This document shows, one piece after another, positions 55,423 through 64,000 of a DNA stretch of 64,000 nucleotides; within the stretch, counting starts at the first letter, position 1, and the number at the start of each line of letters is the position of its first letter. The notes under the pieces were generated by a model. That model searched no databases. It was not told where the DNA came from and saw nothing but the letters and a program-made list of their open reading frames with translations. The position numbers and the translations under genes are program-made. The DNA is from an uncultured Idiomarina sp. (lineage in GTDB: Bacteria; Pseudomonadota; Gammaproteobacteria; Enterobacterales; Alteromonadaceae): positions 1 to 64,000 of the forward strand of contig CAMPHF010000008.1 in the NCBI GenBank assembly GCA_946885915.1. The letters run 5' to 3'.

Positions 55423-56103
55423 TTATACACGCGCCAGCATGAGTTCAAAGCGCGCACCGACACGCTCAGCTAAGTCAGCTAAATCGCCAACCCAATCTAA
55501 AATGCGATACAAGAACATGGCATCTAATGGATTCATGTCTTGCTCTAATTTGCGCAGTTGACGACGCAGTTGCACTTGCAATTGGTCGGTATCTTGCTCA
55601 ATCGCATCGAGCTCAGAAATGAGTTTATCAACCAAGTTACGCTCGCGGCCACGGAAACCAGCTTCCAGTAAGTCGTCAAATTCACTGATGGTTTCTTTCG
55701 CCTTATCCGACGCATCCAAACAACGATTAAGGTAGGCATCGAAACCTTCTACCATTGAGCTTGGGATGGCCAGCTCGCGGCCTAAGACCAAGCCTGAGAT
55801 GTCTTTGGCTTTATTCGCAATCCGGTCTTGTTGAGAAACTAATTCCAACAAATCCGTGCGCTCTACCGGCATAAACAAACCACCTGGAAGATTTAAGCGA
55901 ATATCACGTTTGAGCGCATCTGCGGCCTTTTCTTTGGCAACAATTTCCTTGCGCACAGTTTCTGCGGTCGTCCAATTACCTTCATACACGGCTTGGAAAA
56001 AGACTTTTAACGTGGTGGCACAATCATGTACCTGCTCAATGTGCTCAATCATCGGCTTGATTGGCGACTTCGCGAAGACGCCAAGAAACGAGTTGGCAGA
56101 CAT
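55423..56103 (-). CDS. DUF47/TIGR00153 family PhoU-like protein
   Basis: A 226-residue helical protein of the DUF47 (TIGR00153) family, related to PhoU, which usually accompanies a PiT transporter and is thought to regulate it. Motifs include KAADALKRDIRLNLPGGLFMPVER and DRIANKAKDISGLVLGR (about residues 50-100). It is cytoplasmic with no signal peptide. AGAGAG precedes the ATG. It forms a two-gene operon with the transporter. Confidence 0.92.
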   Translation of the reverse strand: MSANSFLGVFAKSPIKPMIEHIEQVHDCATTLKVFFQAVYEGNWTTAETVRKEIVAKEKAADALKRDIRLNLPGGLFMPVERTDLLELVSQQDRIANKAKDISGLVLGRELAIPSSMVEGFDAYLNRCLDASDKAKETISEFDDLLEAGFRGRERNLVDKLISELDAIEQDTDQLQVQLRRQLRKLEQDMNPLDAMFLYRILDWVGDLADLAERVGARFELMLARV

Positions 56104-56211
56104 ATGCTTCTCTCTTGGTAATGAAACTGGTGCGAATGGTAACCAAAACTACTCGTCGATGGAACCGAAAAGTAACTTCGGCATCATCACTACCTATATA
56201 GTTGCGCTCGG

Positions 56212-58146
56212 CTATTGAGAGAATGCTTGGGAGATTCGTTCAGACTGGTGATTGACCTGAGTTTCGATTTCATCAAGTTGCTGAACCGCCTGTTCGAGTG
56301 CAAGAAGCATCTGCTGCATGTCATGCGCGAAAGATTCAGTTAGTTGATGTTGCTGTTGAATCAAGATGTTAGCTTGGTTAGCTGCATGAGTCGCTGTCGC
56401 GGATTCTTGCTGCACCGCCTGGCTGGTTGTCACCAAGCCGCTGGTTACCTGTTGTTGCGTGCGAGTAGCACCATCAAATGATTGCATCACTGCGTCAATA
56501 GCGCGAGTCACTGACGTTAATTGCTGTAAACGCGCTTGAATGTCCCCTAGTGATGCTTGGGTTTTCTGTGCAAGTTTGCGTACTTCATCAGCAACCACGG
56601 CAAAGCCACGCCCATGACTACCTGCGCGTGCCGATTCAATAGCCGCATTTAGCGCTAGCAAATTGGTTTGCTCAGCAATGGTGTGAATGACGCTAATGAT
56701 TTTTTCGACATCTTGTACCGCACTCACCAGTGAGCTGGAGGCCTGATTGCCCTCACTCACAATGTGATAAGTTTGCTCAGCCGAAGCCATAAGTTGGTTA
56801 GCGCGCTCAACACTACTTAACATGGCTTGCTCGGTTTGTTGCGCATTGGCTTCCAACTCATGAGCGGCTTGTTGTACCTGCTGACTTAAACCGGTGACAT
56901 CATGCAACACATGACCGAGACGATCGGCTTGGGCAGAGGTGGCGTTAGCGCCTTCACGAACCTGATGCAGCTCGGTCACTATAGTTTGCAATGCAGTTTG
57001 CACCACTTGCATTTGTTCATTTTTACGCGCCGACTCAGCCTGCGTTTGCGCTAGTAATTGATTAAAGTACTTCGCAATTTCACCCATTTCGGTGGCTTGA
57101 TCGGCGCCCAATAATGGTTGCATTTTTTGCTGCTCAACTAAATTAGCCAGCGCACTGCGTAAGCGGCGCAGCGGTTGCAATACTAAACGTTGTAAGGCGG
57201 CTAGATTAGTTAACGCTAACACCGGCAACAGCAAAACTAGCGGCAACAGCAACCACTGCGCAGTGCGCATGGTTTGCCGGCGCAATTGCTTCACTTGAGC
57301 CTCGGCCTGCAGCACCACTTGCTGAAGCTGAGCGATGTCGGTTTGAATCTGGGTAAATGCCGCACTGCGCTGCTGAATCAGTTCTGCAGTGCTCGCAAGC
57401 TCGCGCGGATAGCGATTTGCCCATGAGCGCAGCTCGCTGCGGATTTCAACAATCCGATCTTTAGGGGCACGTTGAACCAAGCTAAACATGTCATCCGGTG
57501 CCGCTTCTTGTAAACCTAGCGCGGGCAGAGCTTCAATTTGTGCCACCACTTGTTGGAGTTGTTCCGCGGCGGTCAGCACACTGTCGCGGTCACCGTTGCC
57601 GACAAAGTAATTTTGCCGCGCTTGGCTCAGTTGAGTGAGCGCCGTTTGCGCAGAGCTAATCAGCGGTAAATAGCTCAATGGTGCTGCCATGTCGGTTGCG
57701 GTGTTGCTTAGTGCGTCGTTGGCGTAATCAAGTAATGCCGACAAATAATCGCTTAACTGACGCTCTGCATTCAACAATAATGCGGCTTCAGCACCGGCTA
57801 GTTTACCTACCGCTAAGTAAGTCGAGTTAGCTTGGCTTTGGATGCGTTCAAGTTCGGCACTTAAGGGCTTCGCCAATGCGGCTGGCAACTGCGGGATAAC
57901 ATCGTTGGTGAGCCGAGTCAGTAAATTGGTGACGTTGGTCAGATGCGTCGCATCACCACTTTGTAAATAAGCGCTCAGTTCGGTGCTGGTTTGCACCAGC
58001 GCCTCAGTTTTAAAAGTTTGAAAGGTTTCGGCGCGTTCGTTAAAGCCCTGAATTTGCCACCACACCCATACCAGTGCAGCAATAAAACACAAGCTAAAAC
58101 AACCAAGAATGATCGCGGACCAACGTCCAAATACAGATACGCGCAT
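56212..58146 (-). CDS. Methyl-accepting chemotaxis protein with periplasmic helical sensor
   Basis: A 644-residue transmembrane chemoreceptor. TM1 is at about 10-30. A long, all-helical periplasmic domain (about 35-290) of the four-helix-bundle type or a double-length version follows, then TM2 (about 300-320). The HAMP domain begins near [14 protein letters not shown]. The signalling tip [19 protein letters not shown] is intact. The ligand is unknown. GGGAG 4 bases upstream supports the ATG. No C-terminal methylation-enzyme tether is visible. Confidence 0.92.
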   Translation of the reverse strand: MRVSVFGRWSAIILGCFSLCFIAALVWVWWQIQGFNERAETFQTFKTEALVQTSTELSAYLQSGDATHLTNVTNLLTRLTNDVIPQLPAALAKPLSAELERIQSQANSTYLAVGKLAGAEAALLLNAERQLSDYLSALLDYANDALSNTATDMAAPLSYLPLISSAQTALTQLSQARQNYFVGNGDRDSVLTAAEQLQQVVAQIEALPALGLQEAAPDDMFSLVQRAPKDRIVEIRSELRSWANRYPRELASTAELIQQRSAAFTQIQTDIAQLQQVVLQAEAQVKQLRRQTMRTAQWLLLPLVLLLPVLALTNLAALQRLVLQPLRRLRSALANLVEQQKMQPLLGADQATEMGEIAKYFNQLLAQTQAESARKNEQMQVVQTALQTIVTELHQVREGANATSAQADRLGHVLHDVTGLSQQVQQAAHELEANAQQTEQAMLSSVERANQLMASAEQTYHIVSEGNQASSSLVSAVQDVEKIISVIHTIAEQTNLLALNAAIESARAGSHGRGFAVVADEVRKLAQKTQASLGDIQARLQQLTSVTRAIDAVMQSFDGATRTQQQVTSGLVTTSQAVQQESATATHAANQANILIQQQHQLTESFAHDMQQMLLALEQAVQQLDEIETQVNHQSERISQAFSQ

Positions 58147-58231
58147 GGGGCTCCCTTCATCAATGCGGCAAAGGGTACGCCATGCGCGTTACGGTTTTAT
58201 GACATCCACCTACTGGTCTAGGCGCTTGCGA

Positions 58232-59029
58232 TTAGAAGGTGTAGACAATCGTGACGGCGGTTTCAGTGTCGAGTTTTTCCACCATACTGTCTGCGACAAA
58301 CGAGTTGTGGGTAGCACCTACCGACACTTTTAGCGCCAAGGCTTCATTAATGTTGGCCGACACACTGACTTCAGCGCGTGAACGAGTGTTGTCTTCGCCT
58401 ACTTCGGTGGCTGCCAGTGCGGTAAACCGAGACGTTTTCGAGATATCCCAGTTTAAGTTACCCGCTAAACGCAAAATTGGGCTACTTTCAGATTCTTGTG
58501 GAATACCGTCAATCAGCGGTTTATCCACCGAATAACCAGGACCTGCCTCGTAATCGGCGTAAAGCGTTTCGCTATAACGATAACGGGCACCGTAACCAAC
58601 AGCAACAGTGCCTTGATATTCGTAACCACTGAATTGGTCTTCTTCATAAGAGCCAAACACAAAGATGGACGACTTGGAATCCGCATCGAACTTATAGTTG
58701 CTCTGGGCCGATAAGAATAACCGATCGGCAGTTAAAATTTGCTCATCCGTCGATTGGTCAGTTTGCTCTGCACGGTAATAATCCACCATGCCTTTATGGC
58801 GCCATTGCACATAATCTTTGGCAAGATTCAATTTAGCCTTCAGCGATTCGGTGTCAGTGTTACCTGTGGTGTAGAGCAAGCCAAACTCGGCACTTGCCTG
58901 CCATTCCGATTCAACATCACCCGCTAAATCTTCGGCGTCATCGAACATTAACGTGGTAATTTGCGCGCTTGCCGGAGTGGCCATGAACCACAAACTTGCT
59001 AAAGAAATTGCTAGTAATGATTTTTTCAC
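58232..59029 (-). CDS. DUF481 family outer-membrane protein (YdiY-like)
   Basis: A 265-residue protein with signal peptide (ending TPASAQ), an alternating beta-strand pattern throughout and a C-terminal aromatic residue (TIVYTF), consistent with a small outer-membrane barrel. DUF481 members such as E. coli YdiY are described as salt-induced outer-membrane proteins. Its start is GTG at 59029 with GAGG 6 bases upstream. It is a single-gene unit between the chemoreceptor and fba. Confidence 0.88.
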   Translation of the reverse strand: MKKSLLAISLASLWFMATPASAQITTLMFDDAEDLAGDVESEWQASAEFGLLYTTGNTDTESLKAKLNLAKDYVQWRHKGMVDYYRAEQTDQSTDEQILTADRLFLSAQSNYKFDADSKSSIFVFGSYEEDQFSGYEYQGTVAVGYGARYRYSETLYADYEAGPGYSVDKPLIDGIPQESESSPILRLAGNLNWDISKTSRFTALAATEVGEDNTRSRAEVSVSANINEALALKVSVGATHNSFVADSMVEKLDTETAVTIVYTF

Positions 59030-59136
59030 AGTCGCCTCATGCTGTAGTTATTTTACTTCCATCTACGTTAACAGCCTATCGGAGAGCTTCGCCCTCGTCA
59101 AAGCTGTTGAACGGTATTCAAGCTCTGTTAATCGCG

Positions 59137-60204
59137 TTAACCGCTCACCCGTTGGGTTAACTCACCGCGCTCATAACGCTCAAACATAGTGTCGAGTGAC
59201 ACTGGCTTGATTTTACTTGCCTGCCCCGCACAACCGAAGGCTTCGTAGCGGGCGATACAAATTTCCGACATGGCTTTAGTTGCCACCGCCAAGAATTTAC
59301 GTGGGTCGAAGTTGCTTGGGTTCTGCGCTAAGTGGCGACGTACCGCGCCAGTAGACGCTAACCGTAAGTCGGTATCAATGTTTACTTTACGAACGCCGTG
59401 CTTAATACCCTCAACGATTTGCTCAACAGGTACACCGTAAGTTTCTGGAATTTCACCACCAAATTCGTTGATCACTTTCAGCCATTCTTGCGGCACTGAC
59501 GATGAACCGTGCATCACCAAGTGGGTGCTTGGAATGCGACGGTGAATTTCTTTAATGCGATCAATCGCCAAAATATCACCGGTTGGTGGGCGGCTGAATT
59601 TGTAAGCACCGTGAGAGGTACCACAAGCAATCGCTAAAGCATCTACATCCGTCGCTTTGACGAAGGCTGCCGCTTCTTCAGGGTCAGTTAACAACTGGTC
59701 GTGGGTTAACTTTCCTTCTGCACCAATGCCGTCTTCTTCGCCAGCTTCACCGGTTTCGAGTGAACCAAGACAACCTAACTCACCTTCAACTGACACACCA
59801 CAAGCGTGCGCCATCGCAACGGCTTGTTGGGTCACACGCACGTTGTAATCGTAATCAGCTGGCGTTTTGCCGTCTTCAAGCAACGAGCCGTCCATCATCA
59901 CTGAGCTAAAGCCCAACTGAATTGAGCGTTGGCATACTGCCGGTGAAGTGCCGTGATCTTGGTGCATCACCACTGGAATGTGTGGGAATTCTTCGATAGC
60001 AGCCAAAATGAGGTGACGCAAAAAAGGCGCGCCAGCGTAGGTGCGGGCGCCCGCAGAAGCTTGCACAATCACGGGGCTGTCAGTTTTATCTGCAGCTTCC
60101 ATAATTGCACGCATTTGCTCTAGGTTATTCACGTTAAAAGCGGGCACACCGTAACCGTATTCAGCGGCGTGATCGAGCATTTGACGTAATGAAATTAAGG
60201 CCAT
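59137..60204 (-). CDS. fba: Class II fructose-bisphosphate aldolase
   Basis: A 355-residue zinc aldolase that splits fructose-1,6-bisphosphate in glycolysis and runs in reverse in gluconeogenesis. It is of the longer 'Calvin-type' subgroup. Motifs are [10 protein letters not shown] (zinc histidines), [23 protein letters not shown] and VMHGSSSVP (zinc histidine), and [11 protein letters not shown]. The C-terminal tail is complete. AGGAG about 7 bases upstream supports the start. It lies 42 bases downstream of pgk in the same operon. Confidence 0.96.
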   Translation of the reverse strand: MALISLRQMLDHAAEYGYGVPAFNVNNLEQMRAIMEAADKTDSPVIVQASAGARTYAGAPFLRHLILAAIEEFPHIPVVMHQDHGTSPAVCQRSIQLGFSSVMMDGSLLEDGKTPADYDYNVRVTQQAVAMAHACGVSVEGELGCLGSLETGEAGEEDGIGAEGKLTHDQLLTDPEEAAAFVKATDVDALAIACGTSHGAYKFSRPPTGDILAIDRIKEIHRRIPSTHLVMHGSSSVPQEWLKVINEFGGEIPETYGVPVEQIVEGIKHGVRKVNIDTDLRLASTGAVRRHLAQNPSNFDPRKFLAVATKAMSEICIARYEAFGCAGQASKIKPVSLDTMFERYERGELTQRVSG

Positions 60205-60246
60205 GTAAAACTACTCCTGTAAATTGAATAAGTCCTGCGGTTTGGC

Positions 60247-61431
60247 TTAACCGTGCTCGGCGCGTTCTTCTAAGATCGCCACAGCCGGTAGGGTCTTACC
60301 CTCTAAAAACTCTAAAAATGCACCGCCACCGGTAGAAATATAACTGATTTGATCGGCAATGCCATATTTATCAATGGCTGCCAATGTATCACCGCCACCC
60401 GCAATTGAGAATGCGTTGGAATTGGCTATTGCCTGCGCAATGGCTTTCGTGCCCGCGCCAAACTGGTCGAATTCGAACACCCCAACAGGGCCGTTCCACA
60501 CAATTGTGCCCGCTTGTTGAAGCACTTGTGCTAACTGCTCAGCCGTGGCCGGGCCAATGTCAAAAATCATGTCATCATCGGCAAGCTCAGTTACCGCTTT
60601 GGTTTGCGCCGCTGCCGTTGGGCTGAATTCTTTGCCCGTTACTACATCAGTTGGCACTGGAATATCGCCGCCTTTGGCTTTTGCGGCCGCTTGCAAACGT
60701 TGGGCTTCTGCAACTAAGTCTTGCTCGTACAAAGATTTACCCACGTTATGGCCATTAGCTGCAATAAAGGTATTGGCAATGCCACCGCCAACGATAAGTT
60801 GGTCAACTTTGCTCGATAACGACTCTAACACCGTGAGTTTAGTCGACACTTTAGAGCCACCGACAATCGCCACTAACGGTCGCGCAGGGTTTTCTAAGGC
60901 TTTGCCTAGCGCGTCTAATTCAGCCGCTAATAATGGCCCAGCACATGCTACCGGCGCATATTTTGCCACGCCATGGGTAGAAGCTTGCGCGCGATGCGCA
61001 GTACCAAATGCGTCCATCACGAACACATCACATAACGCTGCCAGTTTTTGCGCCAGCGCATCGTCATTGTTCTTCTCGCCCACGTTAAAGCGCACGTTTT
61101 CAAATACCACTAATTCGCCGGCTGCTACGTCAACACCGTCTAAATAGTCACGTACCAAGCGTACGTTGATGTCAGGCAACTGCTGCGCCAACCAGTTTAC
61201 CACTGGCTGTAGTGAATGCTCCTCGGCAAACACCCCTTCTTCAGGGCGACCAATGTGCGACATCACCATCACTTTTGCACCGGCCGCTAAGGCTTGCTTT
61301 AGCGTTGGTAACGCGGCTTCTAAGCGTGCCGCTGAGGTCACTTTGCCCTGTTCAATCGGCACATTCAGATCTTCACGGATAAGCACCCGTAAACCATCAA
61401 TATCTAAATCATCCAAAGTAATGACGTTCAT
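60247..61431 (-). CDS. pgk: Phosphoglycerate kinase
   Basis: A 394-residue glycolytic kinase making ATP from 1,3-bisphosphoglycerate. The N-terminal substrate-binding [19 protein letters not shown] and [15 protein letters not shown] are present, as are the nucleotide-side motifs [29 protein letters not shown] and [14 protein letters not shown]. Its ATG overlaps the epd stop (ATGA), so translation is coupled. epd-pgk-fba is the usual gammaproteobacterial order. Confidence 0.98.
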   Translation of the reverse strand: MNVITLDDLDIDGLRVLIREDLNVPIEQGKVTSAARLEAALPTLKQALAAGAKVMVMSHIGRPEEGVFAEEHSLQPVVNWLAQQLPDINVRLVRDYLDGVDVAAGELVVFENVRFNVGEKNNDDALAQKLAALCDVFVMDAFGTAHRAQASTHGVAKYAPVACAGPLLAAELDALGKALENPARPLVAIVGGSKVSTKLTVLESLSSKVDQLIVGGGIANTFIAANGHNVGKSLYEQDLVAEAQRLQAAAKAKGGDIPVPTDVVTGKEFSPTAAAQTKAVTELADDDMIFDIGPATAEQLAQVLQQAGTIVWNGPVGVFEFDQFGAGTKAIAQAIANSNAFSIAGGGDTLAAIDKYGIADQISYISTGGGAFLEFLEGKTLPAVAILEERAEHG

Positions 61432-62480
61432 TCAGATTCCTCTGCTAATTGACGCTGATGCATTTGGTATGCGGTATCTAACAAGCGATTCGCAAATCCC
61501 CATTCGTTATCGCACCAGCACAGTATTTTCACTAAGCGCTTATGGCTCACCCGAGTTTGGGTTGCGTCCACAATGCTTGAGCGTGGGTCATGATTAAAAT
61601 CAATCGACACTAACGGCTCATCGCAATAACCCAAAATGCCCTGTAAAGGCCCTTGGGCGGCGGCTTGCAGCACTTCATTCACACGCGCTAAGGTCACATC
61701 AGATTCTAGCGTGACGCTTAAATCCATTGCGGTGACGTTGGTGGTTGGCACCCGCACGGCAATTGCTTCCATGCGCCCGGCTAGATGCGGCAGAATACGC
61801 TCAATACCACGCGCTAACCGAGTATCCACCGGTATAATCGAACGACTAGCTGCGCGACTTAAGCGCAAATCGTTGCTGTAGGCATCAATCACTTGTTGAT
61901 CATGCATGGCGGAGTGAATGGTGGTAATGGCGCCTGAATTAATGCCAAACGCGCTGTCGAGCACTTGAATAACCGGCACGATACAGTTGGTCGTGCAGGA
62001 ACCATTCGACACAATCCGATGCGCGGCAGTAAGCTCATGCTGGTTCACCCCCATAATGGCGGTGAAATCGACATCTGGCGTACCCGGATGCGAAAACAAC
62101 ACCCGCGGTATGCCCAACTGCTGGTAGCGCACGCCATCGGCTTGGCTCCCAAACTTCCCCGTACAATCAATTACTAAATCTAGTTGCAAGTTTTGCCACG
62201 GCAAGCTTTCAATACTATCGGCTTGGCTCACCTGCAACGATTCACCCGCTATTTCGATTGCTGCTGCAGTGGCGACCACTTTATGCATAAAACGGCCATG
62301 GCTAGAGTCGTAATTGAGCAAATGTGCCATAGCTGCAGGTTCAGCCAAGTCGTTTAATGCCACAATTTGCAATTGCGACCACGGACTATCGGCATGCTCA
62401 CGACCTTCGTACCATGCTCTAAGCACGCTGCGACCGATGCGGCCGAAACCATTAATGGCAATGCGCGCTTTGTTATTCAT
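61428..62480 (-). CDS. epd: Erythrose-4-phosphate dehydrogenase
   Basis: A 350-residue GAPDH-like enzyme that oxidises erythrose-4-phosphate to erythronate-4-phosphate for pyridoxal phosphate synthesis. It has the NAD fold [14 protein letters not shown] and the catalytic cysteine in SNGSCTTNC. The strongly Epd-specific stretches [23 protein letters not shown] and [15 protein letters not shown], with the C-terminal [15 protein letters not shown], distinguish it from GapA. It lies between tkt and pgk. Confidence 0.95.
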   Translation of the reverse strand: MNNKARIAINGFGRIGRSVLRAWYEGREHADSPWSQLQIVALNDLAEPAAMAHLLNYDSSHGRFMHKVVATAAAIEIAGESLQVSQADSIESLPWQNLQLDLVIDCTGKFGSQADGVRYQQLGIPRVLFSHPGTPDVDFTAIMGVNQHELTAAHRIVSNGSCTTNCIVPVIQVLDSAFGINSGAITTIHSAMHDQQVIDAYSNDLRLSRAASRSIIPVDTRLARGIERILPHLAGRMEAIAVRVPTTNVTAMDLSVTLESDVTLARVNEVLQAAAQGPLQGILGYCDEPLVSIDFNHDPRSSIVDATQTRVSHKRLVKILCWCDNEWGFANRLLDTAYQMHQRQLAEESE

Positions 62481-62542
62481 TCCTGCTACCTTTCAAGCTG
62501 ATGGTTGCTCCCACTCCGGGCTCTGGTTGCATGCGCTTACGC

Positions 62543-64000
62543 CTACAGTAGCTCAGTTGCTGCGGCAATGACGTTGCTAACCGTAAAGCCAAAGTGCTCG
62601 AATAAAGCCGGTGCCGGTGCACTTTCACCAAAGCTATGCATGCCCACAATGCGGCCCTCTAAGCCCACATACTTGTACCAGTAATCAGCGGTGGCCGCTT
62701 CAATGGCTACCCGCTTGCGAATATGGCTCGGCAATACTTGCTCTTTATAGGCAGCGGTTTGCTTGTCAAAAGTATCCGGCGATGGCATTGACACCACGCG
62801 CACGCCAACCGACAGCTGGGCAGCCGCTTGCATGGCTAAGCCCACTTCTGAGCCGGTGGCGATTAAAATTAACTCTGGCTCGTCCTCACAATCTTGCAGA
62901 ACGTAGCCACCTTTTTTGATATTGGCTAACTGCGCCGCATCGCGTTGCTGCTGCGGTAAGTTTTGGCGGCTAAACACTAAAGCGCTCGGACCGTCCGCGC
63001 GTTGTAACGCCACCGACCAAGCCACTGCCGACTCCACCTGATCACAAGGACGCCAGGTGCTTAGGTTCGGGGTATAACGCAAGCTGGCCAACTGCTCGAC
63101 CGGCTGGTGGGTTGGGCCATCTTCGCCTAAGCCAATCGAATCGTGGGTGTACACGAAGATGCTGCGTTGTTTCATGAGCGCGGCCATTCGTACCGCGTTG
63201 CGGGCATATTCCATGAACATCAGGAAAGTCGCGCCATAGGGCACAAAGCCTCGATGCAATGCAATGCCATTCATGATGGCGCTCATGGCGAATTCACGCA
63301 CACCGTAATAAACGTAGTTGCCGCTAGCATCGTCCGCCGTGATGCCTTTTGCGCCACCCCATAAGGTTAAATTCGAGCCCGCCAAGTCGGCTGAGCCACC
63401 GAGTAACTCAGGGAGTTTCGGACCAAATTCATTCAGCGCATTTTGTGAGGCCTTGCGGCTGGCGATATCCGCAGGTTTGGCTTGCAGCTGTTCCACATAA
63501 GCCTGGGCGCGTTCGGCAAAATCACTAGGCAAATCACCCCGCTGACGACGCTCAAATTCATCGGCTAAGGCTGGAAACTCGGCCTTATAAGCGGCAAATT
63601 TCTGTTGCCATTGTTGTTCAGTAGCCGCCCCACTTTCACGCGCATCCCACGCCGCATACACATCGTCTGGAATGCTAAAGGCCGGATGTTCCCAGCCTAA
63701 TTGGGTGCGCGCAGCAGCAATTTCATCTACGCCTAAAGGAGCGCCATGACAGCTTTCAGTACCCTGTTTATTGGGCGCACCGAAGCCGATAATAGTTTTA
63801 CACACAATCAGGGTTGGTTTGGTCGTTTCCGCTTGCGCCTGTTCAATCGCCGCGCGAATTTGTGCCGCGTCATGGCCATCAATGGCGGGAATGACTTGCC
63901 AGCCGTAACTTTCGAAGCGTTTCACCGTATCGTCGGTGAACCAGCCTTCTACTTCGCCATCGATAGAAATGCCATTGTCGTCGTAAAACGCCACTAGCTT
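62543..64000 (-). CDS. tkt: Transketolase, 3' part (gene runs off the right edge)
   Basis: The C-terminal ~485 residues of transketolase, a thiamine-diphosphate enzyme of the pentose phosphate pathway. The reading frame stays open to base 64000 with codons for Lys-Leu-Val before [12 protein letters not shown]. The true start is therefore outside the window and the GTG at 63994 is internal. Seen are the end of the cofactor domain, the pyrimidine domain ([20 protein letters not shown]) and the C-terminal domain ([30 protein letters not shown]). About 180 N-terminal residues are missing. Confidence 0.96.
   Translation of the reverse strand, partial: KLVAFYDDNGISIDGEVEGWFTDDTVKRFESYGWQVIPAIDGHDAAQIRAAIEQAQAETTKPTLIVCKTIIGFGAPNKQGTESCHGAPLGVDEIAAARTQLGWEHPAFSIPDDVYAAWDARESGAATEQQWQQKFAAYKAEFPALADEFERRQRGDLPSDFAERAQAYVEQLQAKPADIASRKASQNALNEFGPKLPELLGGSADLAGSNLTLWGGAKGITADDASGNYVYYGVREFAMSAIMNGIALHRGFVPYGATFLMFMEYARNAVRMAALMKQRSIFVYTHDSIGLGEDGPTHQPVEQLASLRYTPNLSTWRPCDQVESAVAWSVALQRADGPSALVFSRQNLPQQQRDAAQLANIKKGGYVLQDCEDEPELILIATGSEVGLAMQAAAQLSVGVRVVSMPSPDTFDKQTAAYKEQVLPSHIRKRVAIEAATADYWYKYVGLEGRIVGMHSFGESAPAPALFEHFGFTVSNVIAAATELL

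Noticed and set aside
59136..59161. GTTAACC/GGTTAAC inverted repeat at the fba stop codon
   Set aside because: Short stem, 12-base loop and no T-run; most of it lies in coding sequence.
63994..64000. GTG at 63994 as the transketolase start
   Set aside because: The frame stays open to the window edge and alignment to known transketolase places this Val inside the protein.

Overview
The window is ordinary chromosomal DNA of a gammaproteobacterium, most likely an Alteromonadales relative (Idiomarinaceae-like is a guess). The basis is the rpsU-dnaG-rpoD operon, an epd-pgk-fba glycolytic cluster next to transketolase, the TIGR03545/TIGR03546 pair, an OsmC-YcaO fusion and an E. coli-like tRNA-Ile2(CAU). 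Coding density is high. There is no rRNA, CRISPR array, insertion sequence or prophage. Base composition looks even except for one AT-rich patch at about 42.36-43.19 kb beside the tRNA.

Layout. 0.1-4.5 kb: a TIGR03545/TIGR03546 membrane pair diverges from a RimK-like ATP-grasp ligase translationally coupled to a GNAT acetyltransferase. 4.6-9.1 kb: a GlpQ-type phosphodiesterase with an acidic Glu/Thr/Pro linker, and an Aer-like chemoreceptor overlapping a REC-EAL c-di-GMP phosphodiesterase. 9.3-10.8 kb: rcsF-like lipoprotein plus a cysteine-synthase-like enzyme. 10.8-12.65 kb: glnK-amtB behind two phased NtrC-type sites and a sigma-54-like promoter. 12.6-17.4 kb: chemoreceptor, AI-2E-family permease, Mpo1-like protein, MscS channel. 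17.5-19.6 kb: kynurenine formamidase-like hydrolase and kynureninase. 19.6-24 kb: DUF418, NSS transporter, DUF945. 24.1-29.7 kb: 2-hydroxyacid dehydrogenase, DUF3750 lipoprotein, FrnE-like DsbA, OsmC-YcaO fusion, DUF4010 membrane protein, small membrane protein.

29.9-42.3 kb is a starch/maltodextrin utilisation locus: LacI regulator, GH15 glucoamylase lipoprotein, MFS permease, secreted GH13 amylase, TonB receptor, and a divergent cytoplasmic GH13 alpha-glucosidase. The logic is outer-membrane import, periplasmic trimming, inner-membrane uptake and cytoplasmic hydrolysis. Two copies of a TGCATACGTATGCA palindrome lie between the divergent receptor and glucosidase genes and are the likely LacI operators.

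42.4-44.2 kb: two AT-rich orphan genes, tRNA-Ile2 and an amidohydrolase. 44.3-48.5 kb: rpoD, dnaG, rpsU with an intra-operon terminator. 48.7-51.6 kb: MarC protein, tgt, queA. 51.7-54 kb: an ECF sigma factor, a membrane anti-sigma candidate and a secreted coiled-coil protein of unknown function in one tight operon. 54.1-59 kb: PiT phosphate transporter with its DUF47 partner, a chemoreceptor and a DUF481 barrel. 59.1-64 kb: fba, pgk, epd and the 3' part of tkt, which runs off the right edge.

The least explained candidates are the ECF/anti-sigma/coiled-coil cassette, the RimK-like/GNAT pair, the OsmC-YcaO fusion with its DUF4010 neighbour, and the orphan pair abutting tRNA-Ile2. None can be shown from sequence alone to be a new system.
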